From Meandrina meandrites (taxonomy: Eukaryota; Cnidaria; Anthozoa; Scleractinia; Meandrinidae), in contig OY855911.1 in the NCBI GenBank assembly GCA_963693305.1, positions 33,735,939 to 33,799,938 on the forward strand: DNA of 64,000 nt. Direction: 5' to 3'. Position 1 is the first letter of the stretch. Every line of letters begins with the position of its first letter. Positions 34,172 to 47,400 of this stretch are shown here, piece after piece. The notes under the pieces were generated by a model. That model saw only the letters and a list, made by a program, of their open reading frames with translations. It did no database searches and was not told the origin of the DNA. The position numbers and the translations under genes are program-made.

Positions 34172-35741
34172 ATGTTACCGTATTTGGAATTCATCTTACT
34201 CTACATCAGCCTTTTTTCTAAGATCTCCGCTGGCTATAGTGACTGCCGCTTCAGTTTCTCAGGTACAGATCGTGTCCTCACTGGTCACGTGATGCGGACT
34301 CTAAATCACAAGACTTTTGAAAGCTGCACATTTTCCTGTGAACTGGAGCCGCAATGCTTCAGTGTCAACTACATGTCATTGCACAAAACCTGTCAGCTGA
34401 ACAACGCAACCAAGGAATACTTTCCTGGTGACTTAGTGAAACAGAAGAGAGCATTTTACATGGGTATGGTGACTCGCAGTTATAATCCCTGTGAGAGCAT
34501 GCGCTGTGACAACGGAGGAACGTGTGTCAGCAGTCCTAGCTTGAAGTGCAAGTGTATTGGTGGATTTACTGGACTTCGTTGTGAAAGTAAGAACATTTTT
34601 ATTTTAAGCTACGTTTTATAAAAGTCGTATGAGCACAAACGCAATCAGAAGGACAAAATTAACCGAAAGGTTGCAGCTACTTTGCTGAAAACGTTTCCAT
34701 CACTAATTATTTTGTTAAAAGAGTCCCAGATTGCGAGTAAACGTATCTATTTTGCGTTTTTGTCTGCCCCCAATTCGCTCGACGACTCCACGATTAGGAG
34801 CCTGAATCTGCCATATAACTAAGCCAATCTACAGAAGCGTCCCAATATAACTTGTTCCCAGCACAACTTTAGCCTCCTTCACAGGCGTTCTTTTGGCTCG
34901 TCACGCAATCTTTTAGGGAGAAAAGATTGCGTGACGGGCCAAAAGAACGTTTGCGTGGGAGGCTAAACTGACCATTGAGTTATAGCTACTGATAATGTTT
35001 TTCAATCAGGTCTTCGAGCCCTAGGTATGGAAAATGGTGCAATTCCTGATGGAAGCATACAAGCTTCCTCGACAAAGACTGGTTATGATGCGTGGAGAGG
35101 ACGTCTAAATGAAAACTCCTGTTGGATGCCTGCACAGAATCAAAATAGCGAGTACATCACGGTGACATTTGTAACCAAGGTAACCATTGTTGCCATAGCT
35201 ACACAAGGTGCCCCAATGGACGGCTGCTGGGTAAAGAGTTACTCTATTCAATATGGCATTCAAAATGCTATAGCACTTGACTTTCAGGTAAATTTATAAC
35301 TTAAACTAAGCGATCTATCTTAGATGTTCTAGAACATTCGGGGAACAAAATCTAGGCATAAGAAACTTGCGATGTACAACAAGCGAATATGGCGAAAGTA
35401 GCAATAGGCCTTTTCTCTAGAGAATATTTTCGTTATCTATCTAACTTGGTCACAAAAGATCAAAATTTATATAACCTCTTCCTCTATAGTACAGACACTC
35501 CATTACATGGACACTCGGCAGCTCTTCCCCTTTGGTGTCCGTCCCGGGAGGAGGGGTCCGTATTAAAAGAGGTTTGACTGTATTTTCACTATTATTTGTG
35601 CAGGAGTACCAGGCGAACACAGACAAGACCACAGTAGTCACAAACAAGTTCTCTCCACCTCGTCCTGCCGAATGGATCAGTATCTATCCTGAAACTTGGG
35701 CTTCATGTATTGCATTGAGGCTCGAGGTGTATGGATACTAA
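34172..35741 (+). CDS. Secreted PAN-EGF-discoidin protein, gene E (3 exons)
   Basis: Coding exons 34172-34586, 35010-35287 and 35604-35741 give 831 nt, 276 residues. Exons 1 and 2 have exactly the lengths of those in gene D (415 and 278 nt) and exon 3 is one codon shorter. The signal peptide MLPYLEFILLYISLFSKISA, PAN cysteines, EGF (CDNGGTCVS, GGFTGLRC) and discoidin parts are all intact. This is a recent tandem copy of gene D with shared upstream sequence. The product should be secreted; its ligand is unknown. Confidence 0.87.
34868..34967. mobile_element. Foldback MITE in intron 1 of gene E
   Basis: Arms beginning TTTAGCCTCC and ending GGAGGCTAAA enclose GGCTCGTCACGCAATC and its inverted partner. 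A few mismatches. Same family as 8311-8395. Confidence 0.75.
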
Positions 35742-37246
35742 ATAGCTGCCAAATTGCTCTTGCTTATGGGATTCACTACCACATCCCCGTCAGCATGCGT
35801 GAGCCTGTCACAAAAAGACTTTTTGCTGCGTAGCACTCAAAATAATTAACAATAAGTGCTAAATAGTATTTCTGGAGTGCTTTAAATACTGTAAAAACAG
35901 ACGTTTCGGGGATAACCCCTTCATCAGTGTAAAAATGATTATGCGTGAGCATGTTCCTGTAAACTTTGTTGTGTTTTGCAAACCGACTCGACAGCTACTC
36001 ATAAAGATATCTTACAACAGCCTAAAATGTCAGTCGTGCAAAGAGACGATTGACATTTCAGACTGTCAGACTTCCTATTGCAGAAAAGCACGAAGTGATT
36101 ATCGAAGCTGAATTTTCTGTTTGAGTTTTTTTAAACAGGCTTTGAAAGCTGAAGCAACAACTGCAATGTTCTTCTTCTTTGCGCTGACGAAAGGAACGGT
36201 AGTGTCGAAACATATGTACTTTTCAACATTATCAGCGCCTCAGAAACGTAACTCAATTTGGAACTAATTCTTTCTTAATCTTAGAGTAGTCAGAAGCCAT
36301 ATATGTAGCAATAAACTAAAACCTCAGTAACTTACTTTATGAAGTTTGATTATGTTGGATCATAAAATGGATTGGCCAAATCGCATAAACCAAGGGTGTG
36401 TTCGATGGAACCTATTCTGGAATAATAATCGAAGCCGTGTATTCTCCCGCTATTTGTAGGTCAGCACTGCATCCAAGCCGGGCGTGTCGCGGTGTACATT
36501 TGCTTTTCTTTAGCATCCCAGCCATCAGCGGCGCCCAGTACCTAAGAAAATTTGGTAAACCCATCGAGCTGAAAAATTCTGGTTGCGGCGTAATTGTATT
36601 GTTTCCATTCATACGTTCATACGACACCTGCATTGCGCGCGCGCGAGCAGAGCCTCGTCCCTTGAATAATTGAAGAAAGAGGATAGAGTACAGTGAAGAA
36701 AGGTAATAAGCGAGTGAAATAAAATAGGAAATAACCATTCACTACCAGTATTTTCTTGTTGGAAATTAACGATTACGTGACAGTACCGTAGGCAGGATTT
36801 TGCTTGGGTGGGTGCGAGCACCGGAAGCATGAGCGTCCATGGGGGATCCTGGGGTTTATTTTCCCGGGAAATTTTGAAAAATCAAGTTGTTGAAATCCAC
36901 TTTTCCTGCATTCTGAGAGTCATTTTAATCCTCCCTCTCAGATTAAGAGGACCTTTGCGGTGCTTGAGGGGGTGCGGACGCACCCATCGCACCCCCCCCC
37001 CCCCCCCACTGCCTACGGTCCTGGACAATTCAAGAATCTTTAAGTTATCGTCGATATTGGCGACACCGCGCTCGTCGACACCGCGCTCATGAAATAAATT
37101 AATGTGGAGCTTCGCTTTTAGGCTTGCCTAAATCTATATTTTAAATCATCCAAATAACACTTGCTTGTCGTTTTTCCGAGGACGAAGAATTAGAACAAAA
37201 ATCAGTGGACATTTCAAATGCAAAAAGGTCACTGTTTATCAAAGTT
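35742..37246. other. Intergenic between convergent genes E and F
   Basis: Genes E and F end towards each other. Contains AT-rich DNA, a hAT-like MITE (36781-37023) and no supported gene. Open frames at 36398-36830 overlap on both strands and look random. Confidence 0.5.
36781..37023. mobile_element. hAT-like MITE (ACCGTAGGCAG ends)
   Basis: CAGTACCGTAGGCAG at the left and CTGCCTACGGTCCTG at the right are inverted repeats with one mismatch. A run of about 17 C residues lies next to the right end. Confidence 0.65.
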
Positions 37247-40200
37247 TCATTGTATGACGTCACAACCATAGAGTTCAATTCGCAGAGCAATTCTTCCATC
37301 ATATGCTGTAGGTATTATGCGCACGGTATCCGCTTGAAAGGGGTCTTTGATTTTGTTCATTACTACATCATCGCGGTTGATGTTGCCTTGGAAGATCTGG
37401 ATGGAAGAGAAAGAAGCAAGGAAAAGTAATGCCAAAGGTTTAAATCATGACTCACTAATGTCCTTACGCCCCTTCAACGTTTCGAGTACCAAACATCATT
37501 TATTTGGATCTGAAATAGGGAAAGGATGGTTTGTAATGCTTCCAATCTACTCATTTTTCACTTACCACTCGTTGGTTATTCTCCTGGTATTCTTTAAGTG
37601 CTGCGTCTCCTGTCCTATGCATGAGGTAATATGTCTTAACCCACCACCAAATCTTTCCGTTTCCTTGCGTGGCGATGTGAGATACGAGTTTCACTTCCGG
37701 TGTAAAGTACACTTGAAGCCACTGGTAGACAGAATCTGTTTGCGGACTCCAACTACCTAGTGAGCAGTGAAGTCTTCCCCATGTCACCTTGGCGGTTGGG
37801 TGTGTGGAAGATGCCGTAATCTTGTTCTCTGCGATTGTACCGTCTTCCATTCCCAATGGCGTAGATTGAATGCAAGCTGTGATATTAGAACACAATACAA
37901 AGACGTAACATATATTAATGATTTTAAGATATCAAAAAAAGGGCAGTGGTCGATTCTGCGGAGGAGCTCGAGCGACTTGGGTGTGAACATCTTATGGCGG
38001 TGAAGATTAAAGATGAATCACAAAGGGCCGAAAAAGAATCTTTCAGGCCTAGTCTGGGACCCATCCTTTTTACTCTAGGCCCTTCCTGTATACAAACCTG
38101 GCTCCTCATCAGCGGGATATTTGTAGCATGAAGCGATCAGAAGTTTCAGAAGTTTAGCGTTGTCTCAGCTGTCATATGGTTAGTTGGGGATCATTGCAAA
38201 AAAAAAAAAAACGGGATTAGCACCAAAGAACAGCTGCGAGTGGAAAAAATGACGAGGGGCTTGGGGCAGGGGGTTAATTCGTCGTTTTTTAAGCCGCTCC
38301 ACAATCAACCAAATGCGTGTAACAGGCTATCAGTGGTTTTCGCTGCTCCTCCCTGAATGGAATATACAAAAGATATCATTGCGCGCCGCGTTTTTAAAAC
38401 TTGTCTTACCTGCAGGATCTCAAACGTTAAGCCAGCACTCTTGAAGAACATCGAATGAGGTTATATTTTAGCATAGTAAATGATAGCTCAAGTCTGCTGG
38501 AGTAACAAAGTTTCATTGTATTATTTTTATCGCCATGGTGTCTAAAGGCAATCACCATCGGATCTGATATTATCCATCCTGGGACCCAGGACATATACTC
38601 GTGACGAGAGAAGTTTAAATAATCCTTTTATAAACTTTATCTCGGCCCGCTCGCCAGCTCATCCATCCCTAAGTCTATGAACTACTGAGTTAAAGTTTTC
38701 ATCTTTTTCCCTATTGGGAACCGGTCATCACTTACAGCAAAAACGATGGATTTGTACAGTTTTAATTTTGTTCAAGCTAGTAATCCCTGGAATTGAAGTC
38801 ACCGTCCCTGACCGTTGATGAATGGTATGGCAAAACTGAACACTCTAGTGTCATTTATTGAGAATTTGAGTTTTCTCAGAAAAACTGTAGTAGTCCGAAT
38901 GTTTTTCTTCCTTATGGACAGTTAAGCGGGTCGAGATAAAGTTTATAAAGTGCGAAAACTTTTGTCCCATATGTTTAACTTCGTCTCGCCACAAGTATAT
39001 GTGTGTCCTGGGCCCCAGGATGGTAGTATCCGATAAGGATTGCCTATAGACGCCATGATCACGATGAAAAAAATATAAATAAAGCTTTGTTATTCCAGCA
39101 AACTTGAGTTATCATCATCTGATTCTGAGTCGAGCTAACTTAAAAAGTAAATGTATTTCTCACGTGTTTGAAGTTGACAACTTTCGCTACTCCATGGCGG
39201 CTTACACGAATTGAACAGGCAAATGTTTCTTTCTTTTTATCAAACAAACAGGAACCACCATTATGACAGAACTTCGAATTCATGAGACAGCCCTGGAATA
39301 GAATTGAAATACAACCCCATGTGAACAGTTTATAATCAATGATATTATTTTACTGAAATGCGTATACAACTAATTGAAGAAACGTTGGCCATATGAAAAG
39401 CATAAACTACGAACGATATGACCCAATGGCATTCTGGGTTGACATAATTGGTAAGCTTAGTAACATTCCTTTGTTTAATAATGAAGATATTTTCTTTCTT
39501 TAAGAGCCTTAAGAGCATGATTTATGCGACCTGTATTATAACAATGTTTATTCTCCCACGGACGACGATTATTGTCCGATTTCCCAGTAAACATTTCGGT
39601 CGTATCGTTCATGGTTCATGCTTTTCAAGGGAAAATGGTCAACGATTCTTCAAATGGTGTATATATAGTAAATATCTTCGAGGAAGACTTGCTGGCTGGA
39701 CACATTCTAAACCTCCCAACAGGCAGCTGGTTAAATAAAGTGTTCACGATTTAAAAACGTTTAAATTGGTCATTAACAACTGTCAAGCGCCAAAAGCATT
39801 TGACTTCGGTATGTCAGCAGCGGAATGAGTGTTTTCCTTTCCTTTATCCTTCAAGAATAAAAACGTCCGCTACATCAACAATATGTCAAGATGGAAAAAA
39901 GGTTCCCTGAAACAGAACATCTTTTGTAAATTTGAACTTCTGAGTTTGTTCAACTTTATGAGCAGAATGATGAACCGAAAGCTAAAAAGCAAAGCTTATT
40001 TTTTGAGGATTTGGCCAAGAAATTCTAACGCGTTTAAAATTAGCACTTATTATAAATATTGTTCAAAACTATAACTGAACATAGAAATTTTTGTCATTAT
40101 TTTCATCTTTTTTTATTTTCCTATTTAGACTGATTTAATATATCGTTTCAAGTTTTTCCGGAACTTAAAAAAGTGTTACAGGTGAGCTCGAGTTGAACTA

Positions 40201-41352
40201 TTTTCCGGGACCAAAATAATTATTCCTTGTTTTCAAGCGCTTATTGACCATTACCAATTAATAACGATAGGTAATTCTTGTTACAAATATAAATAACAAA
40301 AGTTATAGGCGCTACTAAGTTGCTGAAAGAAGAAAGAGTATAAAATAACATTGATTAATGAGTTACGTCTGTACTCCATAGACTTCTAATTGTTCTTATT
40401 CAAGGTAGTGTTCCCGGGTATCGTTCGCGAGAACACAGTGAAAAGCCAGTAGTAAAGAAATAAAATAAATTATGTTTTTTTTTTAATTCCATTAAGAGGA
40501 ATTTTGGGTTTAATTGCGCCGGAAGATCAATGACTGTTGGCGTCGATGGCGGACACAACTTCAACAAAAACGTAAAAACGTTAGTATATGGCCAAGTAAA
40601 CAGTGCTCCATTTATTCCTCTGACTTTTAATTTTATTTTAACACTTTGTCCTGCCAAATTGTTTTCCGAGCTTAAAAATCCCTAGCTAGCCACACCTTTG
40701 ATTTGATTACATGCGAGTTTCGGTATTATATTTTACACGGAGCGTGTCTAAACGAAAGAGATCACTGTGAAACTGCTAAAGATAATTATAATTAAAAAGA
40801 TTTGCAGTAACACAGCCGGCCTTTACACAGCAATGCAATACGATTTCGCTTCACCATACAATTTTCATGATTCCGATGGCACTGAAAATGGCTGTGGCTA
40901 ACTACGGTCCTTTAAGTCTGATGACATGGTGAATTAGAAACACAATTTGAGCCTGAACCATGACTTGAGGAACGCATCCATGCCGTCTTAAATTCAAAAG
41001 TTAAAATCATTCAGCTGAAGTTTCCCCCTTTTTAAACTTTTTTTTCCTCTTTATGCATGACAGAACTTTCGTGCTTGTTCAGCTCACATGTTCCTTTGCC
41101 GTCCTCGTTGGAATAAGCCCTGAAGTTTGTTGAGGTACACCATGACGTACGCACACACGACTGGCTACAAGACATTAAACTTGAAGCCTCAAACCGTTTG
41201 ATAACGTGGCCTATAAGTCGTGTGTTTTCACGGGACACAAAGAATGCCGATCGTGAGTTCGAAGTCTCGGAGGGTTCCCCGACGGTCTTTAAAACTGCTC
41301 TGGTCATCATCTGTCGAAAGAAGATGACCAATATAACGTTTTTAGCCTTCAT
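37247..41352 (-). CDS. PAN-EGF-like-discoidin protein, gene F (4 exons, possibly a pseudogene)
   Basis: Exon 1 from 41352 encodes a leader and a PAN/apple domain (SAFFVSRENTRLIGHV, GTCELNKHESSV). Exon 2 (39292-39208) is a short EGF-like piece with four cysteines (FCHNGGSC). Exon 3 (37876-37566) and exon 4 (37396-37247) are the F5/8C domain ([17 protein letters not shown], ending [10 protein letters not shown]). Exons 2-4 have sound acceptors and consistent phases, although the exon 2 donor, GTGTAA, is weak. Exon 1 is the weak point. Its frame meets TAA at 41034-41032, and the GTATGT donor used by the paralogue G is missing here. Splicing at a weak GTTTAA after an A8 run (41037) would keep frame and give 286 residues. 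Otherwise the gene is broken. Relatives: exons 3 and 4 are very close to those of gene H. Confidence 0.6.
38482..39115. mobile_element. Foldback element in intron 2 of gene F
   Basis: About 170 bp at 38482-38655 is mirrored at about 38935-39115. Shared pieces are CCATGGTGTCTA, AGGCAATC, ATCCTGGGACCCAGGACA and TTTATAAACTTTATCTCG. Many small differences suggest an old insertion. No coding capacity. Confidence 0.65.
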
Positions 41353-41746
41353 CACTAACAGAGGTGCCCGTCTGCTGAGCGCGACAGTTCATCTAATGCT
41401 TTATTTCGGACGTGATGTAGAATATTGTACACTGTCCATCTTGGTTAAGTTCTCTCGTGTTAATTTCTGGTATTACTGGTAGTTTTCCGGTGTTTATGGT
41501 CGGAAGCTTTTAGCAAACCCAAATCTTGTTACCTGCCAATTTGTTCCTCATTTTGAGGCCAACTTAACTGTGATAGCCGTTGCCCATTATTGAAAAATAA
41601 TTGTTCCTTGTCTCGTAATAATGAAGTGATCAAAGAGCAAATTAAAGGCAACCGTTCTCGCTCCGGCAGGTGCACTGGGCTAACCCAGAATCCGTTGCTG
41701 TTAATTTTTGTGGCCGCCGTTTTTTTTTTCAAGACTCACGCCAAAG

Positions 41747-41976
41747 TAAGGGACGGACCATTATTTTCCTAGAGGGAGGGGGGTATGAAAAATTTCCCGA
41801 TGCAAACTTTTTTTAAGTTATGCACCTCTGCAAACATTTTGTTTTCGAAATGCAAACTCATTTTTTTACAAGCAATTTATCGTGTCTTTTTAGGCTATGC
41901 AAACAATTTTTTTCAATATTCTTCATACCCTCCTCCCCTCCCCCACCCCTCCAGAAAAATAATGGTCCGTCCCTAA
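41747..41976. mobile_element. MITE with GGGACGGACCATTATTTT ends
   Basis: Inverted ends of about 20 bp lie next to TA. The inside has repeated ATGCAAAC/GCAAACA motifs. A one-ended relative lies at 32129-32300. Confidence 0.7.
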
Positions 41977-42203
41977 TCATATAGGACCCAGGCCCGAACT
42001 GAGCATCTCATGCTTAGAGAAGAACGACAGGTGATATATTGAAAACCGAAGCTCGGATCGATCATTCAATATGCTTCTAAATGATTGAGGCCCATCGGGG
42101 GCGATCTTGACGAATCGAGTGAAGGAGCGAACGACTGAACGACTGAACAAAGATTTAACGACGAACGACTTGCTCACTGACTGACTGACTTTATTATATT
42201 CCA

Positions 42204-42460
42204 ATGAACGAACGAACGAACGAACGAACGAATGATCGAACGAACGAACGAACGAACGAACGAACGAACGAACGAACGAACGAACGAACGAACGAACGAA
42301 CGAACGAACGAACGAACGATCGAACGATCGAACGAACGAACGAACGAACGAACGAACGAACGAACGAACGATCGAACGAACGAACGAACGAACGAACGAA
42401 CGAACGAACGAACGAACGAACGAACGAACGAACGAATGAACGATCGAACGAATGAATTAG
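42204..42460. repeat. ACGA tetranucleotide microsatellite
   Basis: About 64 units of GAAC/ACGA with a few CGAT and GAAT variants. The unit has no stop codon in several frames of both strands, so it gives long but meaningless open frames. Confidence 0.95.
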
Positions 42461-44441
42461 TAAATGCAAACTATCATAGCAAATAAAATACAACATCTCT
42501 ACAAAGTGGTTTTCATATTTCAGTGCTGTGTAGGAGTCCGATACAGAAAACCAAAAGCCACTGTCAGTTGACACCAGGTTTTTCCAGAATTAACTGTTTT
42601 CTTTTTTGTGTGTGCGCGATCCCCATTTTGTTGTCAGTTTTAGATTCCCACCAAAATGATGCTTTCGGCAATTTCATGGAAACCGAAAATCACTGAACCT
42701 GATCATTCTTCTCAAGCGTGTGGAAATGATTGGGACAATCTGGACAATGAAAACCAGCCTTGAGTTTTTAAAATAGAATTTGTGATAATGGAACTTCTAA
42801 GAAAAGGCCAGTATTAATTGAAATGTAAACGAAAAATTAAAATATTATTATGTCGACATCACAAGAAAGGTGCACTGAGTAATATCAAAACAGAACCACT
42901 TAACTAATTTTTAATTTACGCAAGGCTCCTTTTAATTTTATCGGGTCAGCACTTCGCACTCACCACTGTATGCCGTAGGGGACAGATCGAGAAAGTTGCT
43001 CATGCAAACGCTTTAGGCCTGACTCCACTACAATACTATACTTTCATGCGATTTATTCAGGACACCAAGCATATCGATTTACTGCATACTACTTGACCTT
43101 ACACTAGTTAAAATATAGTCACAAACGCTACTAATGTATTGGACCACACTTTCAATGGTTATTATATTTTATTAAAAAAGCAATACAACTTGGCCGAATG
43201 CTAGTAACAGTGGGTGACAGATGCCTGATCGCGAATTTCAATTTGGCTTTGCAGGAAGCCAAAGATCAATATTTATTTGAGACAAAGCTAGTATGTCATA
43301 TCGCAAGCGCTTTTCACAAACAACATTTTCACTAGAGAATTTCAGCTGGAACGAATGTGGGACTGCAAGCAAACAATTGGAGCGAGTGAATGGCATTTTG
43401 TCAAATGTGAAGTGAACTGTCAGCTGAAAAAAAACGCCGTCTGCTAAGAAAATTGTAAAAGGAAAAACCTCAACTCTACTGGGTTGTATTCATTATTATA
43501 CCAAGGTAAAGGCACAAACTACACGATGGGAAAAAAACAGAGGTATGACATGCTTGACAATTATCGTTTTGTTTACTTTTGGGTTTTTGTAGCTTTTCAG
43601 GTTTTCGCACCGTAAAAACTGGAGCTCTTTTAGGATCACCTTAGCAAAATCTATGAGATTTAATTTATACTTCTCTGTCTATTTCTGCAGGGCTGTTACA
43701 AGCTAAATTAATTGACCCATATTGAGAAATGATAAAATACGCTGAATACAATGCAATCTTAAAGGCGAAGAGAAATTAAGTCCATTGATTTAGATTATGA
43801 GTTTCCTAAACCAGAATTTTATCTTCCACAACGAAGAAAGTGACAATTTCACAAAACAGGAGAAAAAAGTGTGTTCCCTAGGAAATCATTCTTATGTGAT
43901 GTATGCTGCGTTCCTAATGACATAATTTTAAATTGAAAAAAATTAATGTTGCGAACCAAGTCGAACTTTTTGTCAGTGCAAAAATTAGTGTTTATCTCAA
44001 AATCTGTCATTTGAGTTATTGAAAACACGAAAATGTCATGTTTAGAATTTACCTAAATGCCCCGTGAACGCCAAACTTCCGTTTCGTTGTTTCTTTGAGC
44101 CTTGGAAATTTAAATTTCTTATTTTCAATGTTTAAACAGTGATCAAGTAAATGACCTCGTCCATAAACCTAAACAGACAAAGATTATATCTATTTAATTA
44201 TTGCTAGCTTCCATATCAAAATCAATATGCTGAAACTTGCCTTGATAGAAAAAAAGTCAGTACAAATTAAACGAACTCTTAATAAATTTTTAGAAGATAT
44301 GTGATTTGCTTAAGGAAATAACTTGAAAATCTTGTTGTTGTTGTTGTGGTAGGCGTATTCGTTTTTATTGTTGATGTTTCCATTTAAGGTCAACAGCATT
44401 TACAGTTAATATTACTCCTCTCGAAAGCTGTTTATCTATTT

Positions 44442-47400
44442 ATGAGCATGCACTGCTGGGAAATGACCGCTGGACAGACTCCATGTCGCACGACCAGGTC
44501 AATGCCGGACCACGCACTTACAGGTCACGTGATTTCTTCCCTTGAAGGAAAGCGACTGGAAAGCTGTGTGATTGCTTGTGAGCGCACAAAAAATTGTTTT
44601 AGCATAAACTATTACATAACTACGAAGAAATGTGAGTTAAACAAGAAAACAGCTGAATGGTACCTCAGTGATTTGATCCCAAGGCCTGGTGTGGTATATC
44701 TTAATATATTGTCACGTGACTACACTCCATGTGTCGATCGCAATCCGCCATGCTCGGGAAAATGCGTTCCTATCCCAGGATCCTCAGCAACGCGGTGTGT
44801 TTGTGAAGGAAATGTTGCCTGCCGTAATGAATGTAAGTTTCTATTACAGCAACCGTTGACTGAGCAGAATTTGCTTTTTATTAAACGACAGTAATAAACC
44901 TTTCAGTCTGAGGACAAAAAAAGTTGATGCTTAACAAATATGCAACACAACCGGCGTACGGCTAACTAAGCTCAAATTTATACCAATATACAATTAGGAC
45001 TAAATTAATAATACAATAAATTAATTAGATGCCTTAGATGGAAAAATATAGTAGCGTGGTGGGCATGGGTGAATATTGATATATAATGGCACATACGGTA
45101 GCCGAATGGAACGAGATGTCTTTGATCGTCCCCTGGGGCCTGGGTCATTAATGTATTTATGCTCGGTGCGTTGGTATTATGTGTCGGAATGGAGGTTACG
45201 TAATGCGTACCGCATTTAGGCGTGTTTATCACGCTTATTGTTTGGGATGTCTTTAAATAGGTTCACCACGTGTTGTGCTCTCACTTTAGGTCATTTCAGT
45301 GCCTTCAATCGACCGCCACTTCGTTTTTGCTTGTTTATCATGTCTGATAAAGATGGCGAGGAGGATCCAAAAGCTATTTCTGCCGGGACTCTTGAAGACT
45401 TAAGGTCTTACTTTGATCAGAAGTTTTCGCATTTGAAGCGCGAGCTTTCGGAAGATCAACTCAAGTCGTCTTCTTCCTTGGTTAAGAAACTTAAGTCCGA
45501 ATCGAACTTAACATTCAAGTTTAGCGGCAACAAGAAGCAGTTCGAGTTCAATATTGAGGCTTTGGAGCACATCACCCAGAGTCTTTCTTTTGTCGATTCG
45601 CTGAAATCTCTCGTCGACCTTGAAAACCCCGAAAATCATTGAAGTTTCAGCGTTGATTCTTAAACTCGACGATTCCCTCAACTCCGCTTCAAAGGCCATA
45701 AAGCGAAGAAACAAGCTCATCAGAATTGCTGACAAATCTGAAGCAGGTTGGGCCGCAGTTGACGAGTATCTTTCTGACGAAGTCGCTTCTGGTTCTGAAG
45801 ACGAAAAGAAGATCCGTGCTGCTGAGTAGAGAGCGTTGAGAAAGAAGAAGAACGCCCGCATTGCGAAGTCGGGACAGAAGTTGAGTATTTTTATCTGTTA
45901 CTTTCATTCGTTTTCTTTGCCCGTTCTTTATTTTCTTTAGCGTTTAGCATCGTGTATTATGGCACTGCTCGACCTATTCCTCCAATACAATAAATTCATT
46001 TATTGTCTATTTGCTTGTGTGTTTCATCATTACAGAGTTTAGAGCATAAATAAGTTATTTTCGGTACGCAGTTTAGGAAATAAATGTATTTATGCTCGGT
46101 GCGTTGGTATTATGTGTCGGAATGGAGGTTACGTAATGCGTACCGCATTTAGGCGTGTTTATCACGCTTATTGTTTGGGATGTCTTTAAATAGGTTCACC
46201 ACGTGTTGTGCTCTCACTTTAGGTCATTTCAGTGCCTTCAATCGACCGCCACTTAGTTTCCCCTTTCTTCCGTTTCTACAGGTCGTTCAGCGTCCAGGCA
46301 CGTCATCTGGTTCTTCATCAACTGTCTCCTCTATTACGCCAAGAAATTTTACTAATTTTCGTCCTCAAACGTCGAAAGGCGCCTTTGATAAAGGCCGTTA
46401 TGACATCTGCTTCGCCTGCGGCCAGACCGGTCATTGGAGAGTCAATTGCCCCAACAAATATTTCTCTGCCCCATCAACCTACAAACAGCTCCAAAGTTTG
46501 CCAATTAAAGACAGCGGCTCTTCTGGGCAGCAGTAATTCCATTTCTGACCAGAAAGTGGTGAATGATACTCTTGAAGGTATTTCAGACGATGGTCTAGTT
46601 TTCGAGGAGCGTTTTGAATTTGAGAATTCTCCCAATCGTATTCAATCAGTTAAGGGTAGGCTCAGAGCTCAATTTAATTTTTGGTCGCTTACTCTAGGTG
46701 CAAATGATTTCATTCTCCGGGTTATTGACAAGGGGTATACCATACCTTTTATTACAGTTCCTCAGAATGCATTTTTGGATAATAACCGTTCAGCGCTCAT
46801 GCACGCTGATTTTGTTTTAGAGGCTATTCAGGAGCTTCTTTTGTCAGGCTCAGTTGTTCAAGTTTCTAGTCCTCCTCATGTTGTCAATCCTTTGTCTGTT
46901 TCCATACAGAGTTGTGGTAAGAAGAGGTTGATTTTAGACCTTAGGCATGTCAATAAACACATTTGGAAAGAGAAATTTAAGTTTGAGGATATAAGGAACG
47001 CTTGTGTTTACCTTCCCTTCGATCATTTCATGTTTAAATTTGATCTTAAATCTGGCTACCACCATATCGATATTTTGCAGGAACATCAAACTTTTCTAGG
47101 GTTTTCTTGGGTTGTTAATGGTGTAAGGAAGTTTTTTGTGTTTACAGTTCTCCCTTTTGGGTTATCCTCAGCTCCGTATATTTTTACTAAGGTTGTTCGT
47201 GTTCTTGTCAGATATTGGAGGAGTCATGCTGTGAGAATTACAGTTTACCTTGATGACGGGCTTGGTTCTGCCCGTGATTTCGCTCGCTGCGTAGCTGCTT
47301 CATTATTTGTTAAGACTTCGCTTCAGCTTTCTGGTTTCCTTCCCAATGACAGTAAATCAATTTGGCAGCCAACTTCTTGCTTAGTTTGGTTGGGTTTTTG

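Larger units (their letters stand above)
41353..44391. other. Intergenic between divergent genes F and H
   Basis: Contains a MITE (41747-41976), a long ACGA microsatellite (42204-42460) and AT-rich DNA with no supported gene. Any separate first exon of gene H carrying its start codon should be in this stretch, but I could not identify it. Confidence 0.45.

Noticed and set aside
36398..36830. Overlapping open frames on both strands between genes E and F
   Set aside because: No family features, no splice partners, and frames open on both strands by chance.
42194..42574. Long open frames reading FVRS and NERT repeats on both strands
   Set aside because: They are translations of the ACGA microsatellite, whose unit has no stop codon in these frames. 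No start context or flanking coding sequence.
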